Below, piece by piece: positions 1-5,818 of a stretch of 9,793 bases of DNA. How positions within the stretch are numbered: position 1 is the first letter of the stretch; every line of letters begins with the position of its first letter. The position numbers were made by a program, and so were the translations under genes. Source of the stretch: CBFGTV01 sp965652145 (GTDB lineage: Bacteria; Bacillota; Clostridia; Peptostreptococcales; Natronincolaceae). Below the pieces are notes generated by a model. The model was given only the letters and a program-made list of their open reading frames with translations, was not told the DNA's origin and did no database searches. The stretch spans positions 1 through 9,793 of the forward strand of contig CBFGTV010000101.1 in the NCBI GenBank assembly GCA_965652145.1, given 5' to 3'.

Positions 1-1
1 T

Positions 2-1975
2 GAAATCAATGCACTGATACCAGGATACATTGATGGTATGCAGTCGGTTGAGAATGTGAAGATGGTGAGTGTGGGGGAAAATTTAATTAAGGGTGAAGAA
101 AGTCAAGATGATAGTTTGTTCAATATAGGCTATGGTTCGTCGGCGTATAGAAATAAGTGGGTTGACGGGAAACTAGAAGTCTATAACGGAAGTGTTGATG
201 TTCACGGTAGAGGATTTAAGTTAAATGTAGAGCCTAACACAGCTTATAAATTATCGTTTGTTTGTGAATCCGCTCATGACGGAGCTGCATCCAGAATAGC
301 TGTCGAACCAACACAAGTTCCTGGTCAAAATATGGTTCTATTTGGCACTAGTCTTACTCCCGGTAAGAATGAGTTTACAATTAATACACCGACAGGAGAA
401 TTTTGGGTAAGGTTTTTGAGATTCGGCTCTAATAACTCTGGTTCTCCTGTAAAATTTTGTAATTTTATGCTTAGCAAATTTAAATCGGAATACGAACCAT
501 ACAAAGAATCAACCATGTTCCTGCCTTTACCTCTCCGACAGCTTCCTAACGGTGTAGCTGATACAATAGATTCAGAGGGGAATTATGTTAGGCGGACAAA
601 TGAGATTATTTTGCAGGATAGTAACTTCTACGGGCTAAATACTTCGGCAAGTACAAATGTAGATGTTGTCTCTATCATACTTCCGGCCGATAGAAAAAAT
701 TATGGAACACATGATGCAATTGGAAACAATACTATAACAAGCGTTTCGATTCCGAGAAGAGGTATTTCAACTGATACTCAAGAGATTTTTTGGAGGCACT
801 ATTTTGTCGAATCAAATGCAACTCTAGCGATTGCTGTTCCAAAGGGCACCTATGCTAACATAGGAGCAGCACGAGCGGCCTTGGCAGGGACAAAGGTTAT
901 TTATGAGCTAGGGACGCCCGTAGTCTCCAAGATAAATATACCACCTGTAACTAGCTTCAAAGACGGTACCCTGATGTTTCAGAATCGAAGAAAGTATGTT
1001 CTTCGTGCTGAAGACATAGAAAGTATGTATACAACATATGCAAATGTCGACATTGCCTTTTTGAATAAATCTAAACTAATAGATTATATTGCAATAGGTC
1101 AACTATCGACTGGGACTATAGATGTAAACGGTTGGTTAGAAACAGAAGGCGGTGCAAATATCCAACTAGTTCAAAATATAGGAAAATACTCAACTAGTGG
1201 TAATGTAGGTAGCGTACTTTTTATTTTTCCCAAAGGCACCACCCTAGCCCAAGCACGAGAGCAACTGGCAGGGCTGGAAATCGAATATGAAACCATACCC
1301 TATCCGTTGCCACAAATTGAGTACACATATCCCCTTAACTTAGCGGCAGGGCAGCAAGGGAATACAGAAATGATTGCCCAGTTAAACTCGGTTTTTCAAG
1401 ACCTGGGCGAAGGAGGTGAGTACGGAACAGCCACCTCCGCAGAGGTAATGGAAGGATACACCCTTGGAACGGAAAAAGGAGTAATAGATGGAAAAATGCT
1501 CAATATAGGAGCACTAACAAACACCATAACGACCCAGGGGGGACAATATACAATTCCCCAAGGATATCATAGAGGGAGTGGGAAAGTAACGGCTAGTTTC
1601 CCCAACCTTATACCTGAAAATGTAAAAGAAGGTATTAATATTGGTGGAATTTTAGGATCAGCGAAAACGTACAGTATTGATTTTCAGTGTAATAAAAAGG
1701 AAATAGGTTCTGGTGATTTCGAATTGGGTCGTTTTATACTGCCAAGTTCATGGAAATTTCTATATTTAGAAGCATCAGCTGACCAAGGATCTAATTTTGT
1801 TATAATTAATAAATCACTTTTTCATTCTAATTATGAAAAAAGAGAGGGTAGTTATGACGGAATTTTGGTACTTTCAGATGTATCCGTTTCAGACAACAAT
1901 GTGCTTGATTTTAGAATTTATAATAAACATAAAAATTCTCAACTAGTGAATTACCGCTGTTATGCTGTTATATAG
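2..1975 (+). CDS. Phage tail fibre / receptor-binding protein, 5'-truncated by window edge
   Basis: Likely distal tail or receptor-binding protein of a prophage in a Gram-positive host. The frame is open from base 2, and the first ATG (38) has no convincing Shine-Dalgarno site, so the gene very probably starts upstream; 657 residues are visible. Counting from base 2, residues about 30-160 form a beta-rich carbohydrate-binding-like module ending in the tail-typical YEPYKES. Next comes LPLPLRQLPNGVADTI..G..VRR, a motif common in siphophage tail proteins. Two related PKGT..(A)R..LAG..(V/I)EYE segments lie near residues 280 and 410. Residues about 482-555 carry the tail-fibre motif with IPQGYHRGSGKV and NLIPENVKEGINIGGI. 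The last ~100 residues are AT-rich at DNA level and unlike the rest, suggesting an exchangeable tip domain. Family assignment rests on recognised motifs, not a search; the receptor is unknown. Confidence 0.75.
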   Translation, partial: EINALIPGYIDGMQSVENVKMVSVGENLIKGEESQDDSLFNIGYGSSAYRNKWVDGKLEVYNGSVDVHGRGFKLNVEPNTAYKLSFVCESAHDGAASRIAVEPTQVPGQNMVLFGTSLTPGKNEFTINTPTGEFWVRFLRFGSNNSGSPVKFCNFMLSKFKSEYEPYKESTMFLPLPLRQLPNGVADTIDSEGNYVRRTNEIILQDSNFYGLNTSASTNVDVVSIILPADRKNYGTHDAIGNNTITSVSIPRRGISTDTQEIFWRHYFVESNATLAIAVPKGTYANIGAARAALAGTKVIYELGTPVVSKINIPPVTSFKDGTLMFQNRRKYVLRAEDIESMYTTYANVDIAFLNKSKLIDYIAIGQLSTGTIDVNGWLETEGGANIQLVQNIGKYSTSGNVGSVLFIFPKGTTLAQAREQLAGLEIEYETIPYPLPQIEYTYPLNLAAGQQGNTEMIAQLNSVFQDLGEGGEYGTATSAEVMEGYTLGTEKGVIDGKMLNIGALTNTITTQGGQYTIPQGYHRGSGKVTASFPNLIPENVKEGINIGGILGSAKTYSIDFQCNKKEIGSGDFELGRFILPSSWKFLYLEASADQGSNFVIINKSLFHSNYEKREGSYDGILVLSDVSVSDNNVLDFRIYNKHKNSQLVNYRCYAVI

Positions 1976-2001
1976 TATACGAATAGAAAGGATGATAAAA
2001 A

Positions 2002-2340
2002 ATGCTTTACTACGCAAAACTAAACGAAAACCAAATCTGTACCGAAATTATAACCCGAACAGAACTGCTACCAGCAGGGCTATCGGGCTATGTTAAACTG
2101 CCCGAATATAATCAAACCTTCCTGTGGCGAAAATGGGAAGGCGACCAGTGGAGCCAGGAAACCCATGAGCCTGCTGTATCCTTCGAATTGCTTCAACAAA
2201 GAATTCAAGGCCTGGAGGAAGAAAACAGCAGCCTGCAAGCAGTTATAACAGATTTAAGAACACAAAACGAAGAAAACTATACAGCTCTGCAATTGGCCCT
2301 GGCTGAAATTGCCGAGCTGCTGGCGGGAGGTGAGGCATAA
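2002..2340 (+). CDS. Small phage tail accessory protein with coiled-coil C-terminus
   Basis: A 112-residue protein of the sort found between the tail fibre gene and XkdX-like micro-genes in Firmicute prophages. It opens with MLYYAKLNENQICTEI, resembling short tail-associated proteins that begin 'YYAKLNEN', followed by a small beta module with a tryptophan-rich stretch (LWRKWEGDQWSQE, about residues 41-53). Residues about 60-108 (ELLQQRIQGLEEENSSLQ onward) have heptad spacing of leucine/isoleucine and many Glu/Gln, predicting a coiled coil that probably oligomerises. The start is backed by AAAGGATGA at about 1986-1994. It lies 26 bp after the tail fibre gene, and its stop overlaps the next start (TAATG). 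No enzymatic motif is seen; a structural or assembly role is inferred from position. Confidence 0.65.
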   Translation: MLYYAKLNENQICTEIITRTELLPAGLSGYVKLPEYNQTFLWRKWEGDQWSQETHEPAVSFELLQQRIQGLEEENSSLQAVITDLRTQNEENYTALQLALAEIAELLAGGEA

Positions 2341-2441
2341 TGGTTGCGGTATACGTAAGCCTGATTCAAAAAGGCCTTAGAGCTATTGAACAGGTGCCTA
2401 CCCTTTGGCGTGAACAGGTTCAACGGGAGTTGAAAGAATAG
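2340..2441 (+). CDS. XkdX / CD1375-like phage micro-protein (33 aa)
   Basis: A 33-residue ORF beginning MVAVYVSLIQKGLRAIEQVP and ending VQRELKE. The pattern (M-V-x-x-Y-x-x-L-I-x-K-G-L-R/K-x-I-x-x-V-P...L-R/W-R-E-x-V) matches the very short proteins found right after tail fibre genes in many Firmicute prophages (CD1375/XkdX-like); their function is unknown. Its ATG shares one base with the upstream TAA, indicating translational coupling, and GGGAGGTGAG (about 2325-2334) inside the upstream gene serves as ribosome binding site. It is the last phage gene seen: no holin or endolysin follows, although these usually lie next. The call rests on length, sequence pattern and position. Confidence 0.7.
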   Translation: MVAVYVSLIQKGLRAIEQVPTLWREQVQRELKE

Positions 2442-2540
2442 GTTAAAAAATTAACCACCATTGCATTTTCATCCTGAATTGTAATATAATTTAGAAGATA
2501 ATATATATTTTTACAATAACTGAATAAAAGCCCAGATGAA
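2442..2540 (+). other. AT-rich junction between prophage and gcv operon
   Basis: This gap holds only the gcv promoter (2461-2490) and the start of the transcript, including a possible riboswitch leader CAGATGA (2533-2539). I see no terminator for the phage genes, no direct repeat that I can call an attachment site, and no gene on either strand with credible coding features. Confidence 0.5.
2461..2490 (+). promoter_or_regulatory. Putative sigma-A promoter of the gcv operon
   Basis: TTGCAT (2461-2466) and a perfect TATAAT (2485-2490) are separated by 18 bp, a good vegetative promoter just 50 bp upstream of the first glycine aptamer. Transcription would start near 2497, giving an untranslated leader of about 410 nt before gcvT. 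Nearby DNA is AT-rich. The placement fits the riboswitch exactly; the start point is inferred. Confidence 0.7.
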
Positions 2541-2639
2541 AATAGCGAGAGATATCTCATATAACGCAGAGATAGCCGAAGAAGCAATATAAAAAGTGCC
2601 ACCTTTTTATAGAAACTTTCAGGCACCCGTATCGCTATT
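2541..2639 (+). promoter_or_regulatory. Glycine riboswitch, aptamer 1
   Basis: First of two glycine-binding aptamers in tandem. P1 is a perfect 8-bp helix, AATAGCGA (2541-2548) with TCGCTATT (2632-2639). P2 is TATCTC (2553-2558) with GAGATA (2569-2574). The conserved core GCCGAAGAAGCAA lies at 2575-2587, and P3b is the 9-bp TATAAAAAG/CTTTTTATA hairpin. The second conserved block, AAACTTTCAGGCA, is at about 2613-2625. Two departures from the family consensus (GAAG for GGAG, CTTT for CTCT) compensate each other in the helix, so the fold is kept. Glycine riboswitches normally precede gcvT operons, as here. Confidence 0.93.
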
Positions 2640-2644
2640 GGATG

Positions 2645-2722
2645 GAACTCTGAAGAGTCCGTTCAATCGGCGCCGAAGGAGAAATACAATTTTTGTAGAA
2701 GCTCTCAGGCCTAAAAACAGAG
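2645..2722 (+). promoter_or_regulatory. Glycine riboswitch, aptamer 2
   Basis: Second glycine aptamer, joined to aptamer 1 by a short linker (2640-2647). P1 is CTCTG (2648-2652) with CAGAG (2718-2722). The core GGCGCCGAAGGAG lies at 2669-2681 and matches the consensus CCGAAGGAG. P3a is GGAG (2678-2681) with CTCT (2702-2705), capped by TACAA/TTGTA, and CTCTCAGGC is at 2702-2710. The 3' strand of P1 abuts the terminator stem, the usual expression-platform arrangement. From the family, glycine binding is expected to raise transcription of the downstream genes. Confidence 0.94.
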
Positions 2723-2764
2723 GGGTATAATGGCATCAATAGTGTGCTGTTATGCCCCTTTTTT
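2722..2764 (+). terminator. Intrinsic terminator of the glycine riboswitch expression platform
   Basis: A 14-bp stem pairs 2722-2735 (GGGGTATAATGGCA) with 2745-2758 (TGCTGTTATGCCCC), with three G-U wobbles, a 9-nt loop and a T6 run at 2759-2764. The base of the stem can extend into A2719-A2721 through pairing with the first Ts, so it competes with the 3' strand of aptamer 2 P1. It would stop transcription before gcvT when glycine is low. It is also the only terminator seen downstream of the phage tail genes. Confidence 0.9.
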
Positions 2765-2780
2765 GCTGCAAAAAAATTGT

Positions 2781-2847
2781 CAGGGTACCTTTGATTTTTA
2801 GGGGTAGATAAATCTATGTACTAAAAATTCATAATCTAAGGTTCCTG
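2781..2847 (+). repeat. Imperfect inverted repeat in the gcvT leader
   Basis: Left arm 2781-2801 (CAGG..ACCTTTGATTTTTAG) is complementary to right arm 2821-2847 (CTAAAAATTCA...AAGGTTCCTG). There are about 20 pairs, a 1-nt bulge (2829), a 6-nt bulge (2832-2837) and a small internal loop. The centre can form a short TAGAT/ATCTA hairpin. It lies between the riboswitch terminator and the gcvT ribosome binding site, has no T-run, and so is not an ordinary terminator. Role unknown; it could be an mRNA-stabilising hairpin, a second regulatory element or a remnant of a small mobile repeat. Confidence 0.55.
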
Positions 2848-2889
2848 GGAAAAAGCTAACAATAAAGTGTATTCAGGTTTTAAAATTGA

Positions 2890-2900
2890 AAGGAGGAGGT
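2890..2900 (+). promoter_or_regulatory. Strong Shine-Dalgarno site of gcvT
   Basis: AAAGGAGGAGGT lies just upstream of the ATG at 2906, with about 5-8 bp spacing. It fixes the gcvT start and suggests strong translation once the riboswitch permits read-through. Confidence 0.85.
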
Positions 2901-2905
2901 AAGCC

Positions 2906-4012
2906 ATGTCAGAGCCAAGAAAAACATCCCTATACGATAGCCACAGCAGGTATGGCGGTAAAATGATTGATTTTGCCGGATGGTCACTGCCGGTGGAGTA
3001 CGAGGGAATTATTCAGGAGCACGAGGCGGTACGAAATGCGGCAGGGTTATTCGATGTTTCCCACATGGGTGAAGTAGAGGTAAAGGGAAAGGATGCCCTG
3101 GCCTTTGTACAAAACCTAATAACCAACGATGCATCGGTTCTGGAAGATAATCAGATCCTTTACAGTCTAATGTGTTATCCCCATGGGGGCATTGTGGACG
3201 ATTTATTGGTATATAAATTTGCCCACGATCATTTCTTTCTGGTGATCAATGCCAGCAATATTGAAAAGGACTTTCAATGGATGCTCGACCAAGTTGGGGA
3301 CTATGAAATTGAATTAAAGAATGTGTCTGAAGACTATTCCGAAATGGCCCTGCAGGGTCCCGAGGCCCAGGCGATACTGCAAAAGCTCACCAATACAGAT
3401 TTATCAGAAATTAAATTCTTCTATTGTAATCGAGATGTCAAAATTCAAGGAGTTAGCTGCCTGGTTTCAAGGACTGGCTATACCGGTGAAGATGGCTTCG
3501 AAATTTACTTAAACCATGAAAGTGCCCCCAAAATTTGGGACTTAATCATGGAGGCAGGGAAGGAAAAGGGGATTAAGGCAGCAGGCCTTGGCTCTCGAGA
3601 TACCCTGCGATTTGAAGCCTCACTGCCCCTCTATGGCAATGAGCTTTCTGAAGAAATTACCCCCCTGGAAGCAGGCCTTGGCTTTTTTGTCAAGCTTGAT
3701 AAGGCTCAGTTTATTGGAAAGGATGCCCTGGTAAAACAAAAACAAGAAGGTCTGAAAAGAAAAATTGTCGGCTTCGAGCTGCTAGACAAGGGGATTCCAC
3801 GCCATGGCTATGAGGTGGTGGTTGACGGAAAAGAGGTGGGCTTTGTCACCACTGGGTATCTGTCCCCAACCTTGAAAAAGCCCGTAGGTCTAGCCATGGT
3901 ACCCGTTGAATACAGTGCCTTAGGTACTCCCCTTGAAATTAAAGTCAGAAAAAGACTGCTGAAGGCTGTAGTAGTCAGTAAAAAATTCTATACCAAAAAA
4001 TATAAAAAGTAA
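2906..4012 (+). CDS. gcvT: Aminomethyltransferase, glycine cleavage T protein
   Basis: Takes the aminomethyl group from the lipoyl arm of GcvH, transfers the methylene to tetrahydrofolate to give 5,10-methylene-THF, and frees ammonia; cytoplasmic. The 368 residues are normal for the family. The folate-binding N-terminal part begins with TSLYDSHSRYGGKMIDFAGW (about residues 7-26), continues with LFDVSHMGEVEVKG, and carries GGIVDDLLVYK (94-104), whose aspartate region includes the family's catalytic Asp. SRTGYTGEDGFEIY and GLGSRDTLRFEASLPLYGNE follow. The C-terminal barrel (about 285-365) contains VGFVTTGYLSPTLKKPVGLA and ends VSKKFYTKKYKK. The start is set by a strong ribosome binding site. 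First gene of the riboswitch-controlled operon; a 70-bp gap, the largest in the operon, separates it from gcvH. Assignment is firm. Confidence 0.98.
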   Translation: MSEPRKTSLYDSHSRYGGKMIDFAGWSLPVEYEGIIQEHEAVRNAAGLFDVSHMGEVEVKGKDALAFVQNLITNDASVLEDNQILYSLMCYPHGGIVDDLLVYKFAHDHFFLVINASNIEKDFQWMLDQVGDYEIELKNVSEDYSEMALQGPEAQAILQKLTNTDLSEIKFFYCNRDVKIQGVSCLVSRTGYTGEDGFEIYLNHESAPKIWDLIMEAGKEKGIKAAGLGSRDTLRFEASLPLYGNELSEEITPLEAGLGFFVKLDKAQFIGKDALVKQKQEGLKRKIVGFELLDKGIPRHGYEVVVDGKEVGFVTTGYLSPTLKKPVGLAMVPVEYSALGTPLEIKVRKRLLKAVVVSKKFYTKKYKK

Positions 4013-4082
4013 TTTAACTTCAAGTCATTTATTCATATAATTGAAGGTAGCTGGTCAATAAAAAATGAAGGAGGAAGTCAAT

Positions 4083-4463
4083 ATGAAAACAGTTGAGGGA
4101 TTATATTATTCAAAGGATCATGAATGGGTAAAGGTAGAAGGTAACCGGGCCACCATTGGAGTAACCGACTATGCCCAGCACCAATTGGGCGAAATCGTAT
4201 TCGTAGAGCTGCCAGAGGTGGATGACGAGCTTAATTCCGGAGATTCCTTCGGTGTCATTGAGTCTGTTAAGGCAGCATCGGATGCCTACATGCCGGTAAG
4301 CGGCAAGGTTTTAGAGGTAAATGAAGAACTGGTGGGCTCTCCCCAATTGGTTAACGAAGATGCCTTTTCTGCCTGGATGATTGTGGTGGAACTAACCAAT
4401 GAATCAGAACTGGAAGGATTAATGAGTGCAGAAGATTACCAAAAATTCTGTGAAGAACAATAA
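4083..4463 (+). CDS. gcvH: Glycine cleavage H protein (lipoyl carrier)
   Basis: Small lipoylated shuttle that carries the aminomethyl intermediate from the P protein to the T protein and is reoxidised by the L protein. I choose ATG 4083 (126 residues, MKTVEGLYYSKDHEWVKVEG) because AAGGAGGA (4068-4075) sits 7 bp upstream. The in-frame ATG at 4065 would add only MKEEVN and overlaps that ribosome binding site. The lipoylation motif is GVIESVKAASDAYMPVSG, with the modified lysine at residue 63, matching Lys64 of E. coli GcvH. The hybrid-motif fold, the downstream NEELVGSPQLVNEDAFSAWM and the length are all typical. It is followed 11 bp later by gcvPA. A lipoate ligase or synthase must be supplied from elsewhere in the genome. 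Confidence 0.98.
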   Translation: MKTVEGLYYSKDHEWVKVEGNRATIGVTDYAQHQLGEIVFVELPEVDDELNSGDSFGVIESVKAASDAYMPVSGKVLEVNEELVGSPQLVNEDAFSAWMIVVELTNESELEGLMSAEDYQKFCEEQ

Positions 4464-4474
4464 GGAGGATCAGT

Positions 4475-5818
4475 ATGCACAGGTACATACCCAATACTGA
4501 AGCCGATCGAGCCCAAATGCTCGAGGAAATAGGAGTAAAGGCTGTAGAGGAGCTCTTTTGTGATATTCCAGAAGCCCTGCTGATGAAGGGGAGCCTTGAT
4601 TTGCCTGAGGCCCTTTCAGAAATGGAGCTGTCACAGCACATGAAGCAGCTGGCAGGAAAAAACAAAGGCACTGGTCAAATGGCCACCTTTTTAGGGGCGG
4701 GGGCCTACGACCATTACATTCCATCAATTGTCAAGCATTTAGCCATGAGATCAGAGTTCTATACCGCCTACACCCCCTATCAGCCTGAAATCAGCCAGGG
4801 AACCCTGCAGGTAATCTTTGAATATCAAACCATGATGAGTCAGCTAACGGGAATGGATGTGGCCAATGCTTCCATGTATGACGGGGGCACCGCCTGTGTT
4901 GAAGCTGCCATGATGGCTGTTGAGGCCGCCAGAAAAAGCACCATTGCCGTTTCAGAAACCGTACACCCTGAAATCAGAAAAATATTACATACCTACCTGA
5001 AGTTTAGAGAGGTAGAGGTTATAGAAATTCCCATGAAGGATGGCGTCACCGATTCAGCGGCCCTGAGGGAGCTGGTGAACAAGGATACGGCAGGGGTGAT
5101 TATACAAAGCCCCAACTTCTTTGGCGCCATAGAGGATGTAACAGAGGCAGAGGCCTTGATTCATCAGGGGAAGGGCAGCCTGATTATGGTGGTGGACCCC
5201 ATTTCCCTGGGGATTTTAAAAAGTCCCGGGCAGCTGGGGGCCGACATTGCCGTTGGTGATGCCCAGGCCTTTGGTAATCCCTTGAATTTTGGTGGACCTT
5301 ATCTGGGATTTTTAGCCGCCAAATCAAAGCTGGTCAGAAAAATGCCCGGCAGAATTGTGGGGCAGTCAGTTGATGTAGATGGAAAACGGGCCTTTGTCCT
5401 AACCTTACAGGCCCGGGAGCAGCATATCAGAAGATATAAGGCAACATCAAACATCTGCTCCAATCAAGGGTTAAATGCTTTGATGGCGGCCATTTACCTG
5501 ACTACCATGGGCAAAAAGGGTCTACGGGAGGTAGCCCTTCAAAGCACACAAAAAGCCCACTATGCCCTGGAGCGAATTACTGAAACAAAGAAATTCAAAC
5601 CACTTTTCAATCAACCCTTCTTCAAGGAATTTGCCATCACCAGTGATCTGGACAGCCACCATGTCAACCGGGAGCTGTTAAAGGAGCAAATCATCGGCGG
5701 TTACCAGCTGGAAAGGGATTACCCGCAGCTGAAAAACGGACTGCTCCTCTGTGTCACTGAAAAACGCACCCGGGCTGAAATTGACCGCCTGGCAGCCCTG
5801 ATGGAGGTGATCAAATGA
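4475..5818 (+). CDS. gcvPA: Glycine dehydrogenase (decarboxylating) subunit 1, P protein alpha
   Basis: Non-catalytic-lysine half of the two-subunit glycine decarboxylase of Firmicutes, archaea and Thermus; with GcvPB it forms an alpha2beta2 enzyme that decarboxylates glycine and loads the aminomethyl group on GcvH. At 447 residues it is full length. Family signatures in order: RYIPNTEADRAQMLEEIG (3-20), FLGAGAYDHYIPSIV, SEFYTAYTPYQPEISQGTLQ, MYDGGTACVEAAMMA, AFGNPLNFGGPYLGF, GRIVGQSVD and SNICSNQGLNALMAAIY. AAGGAGGAT (4462-4470) overlaps the gcvH stop and precedes the ATG by a few bases. Its stop overlaps gcvPB by 4 bp (ATGA), so the two subunits are translationally coupled in equal amounts, as their complex requires. 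Confidence 0.98.
   Translation: MHRYIPNTEADRAQMLEEIGVKAVEELFCDIPEALLMKGSLDLPEALSEMELSQHMKQLAGKNKGTGQMATFLGAGAYDHYIPSIVKHLAMRSEFYTAYTPYQPEISQGTLQVIFEYQTMMSQLTGMDVANASMYDGGTACVEAAMMAVEAARKSTIAVSETVHPEIRKILHTYLKFREVEVIEIPMKDGVTDSAALRELVNKDTAGVIIQSPNFFGAIEDVTEAEALIHQGKGSLIMVVDPISLGILKSPGQLGADIAVGDAQAFGNPLNFGGPYLGFLAAKSKLVRKMPGRIVGQSVDVDGKRAFVLTLQAREQHIRRYKATSNICSNQGLNALMAAIYLTTMGKKGLREVALQSTQKAHYALERITETKKFKPLFNQPFFKEFAITSDLDSHHVNRELLKEQIIGGYQLERDYPQLKNGLLLCVTEKRTRAEIDRLAALMEVIK

Noticed and set aside
38..40. ATG 38 as the true start of the tail protein
   Set aside because: The frame is open to base 2, the 12 preceding codons read like protein (GYIDG), and no good ribosome binding site precedes it.
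2420..2626. 68-aa reverse-strand ORF with hydrophobic stretch
   Set aside because: It is antisense to the gcv promoter and glycine aptamer 1; the structured RNA explains the sequence and no convincing ribosome binding site was seen.
2777..2810. Second promoter downstream of the riboswitch (TTGTCA ... TAGATA)
   Set aside because: Spacing is about 22 bp, too long, and the sequence is better described as the left part of an inverted repeat.
4018..4046. Hairpin CTTCAA/TTGAAG in the gcvT-gcvH gap as a terminator
   Set aside because: Only 6 mostly A/T pairs with a 17-nt loop and no T-run; unlikely to stop transcription.
4351..4727. Overlapping reverse-strand ORFs of 106 and 85 aa
   Set aside because: Shadows of gcvH and gcvPA, whose family motifs run unbroken through the region.
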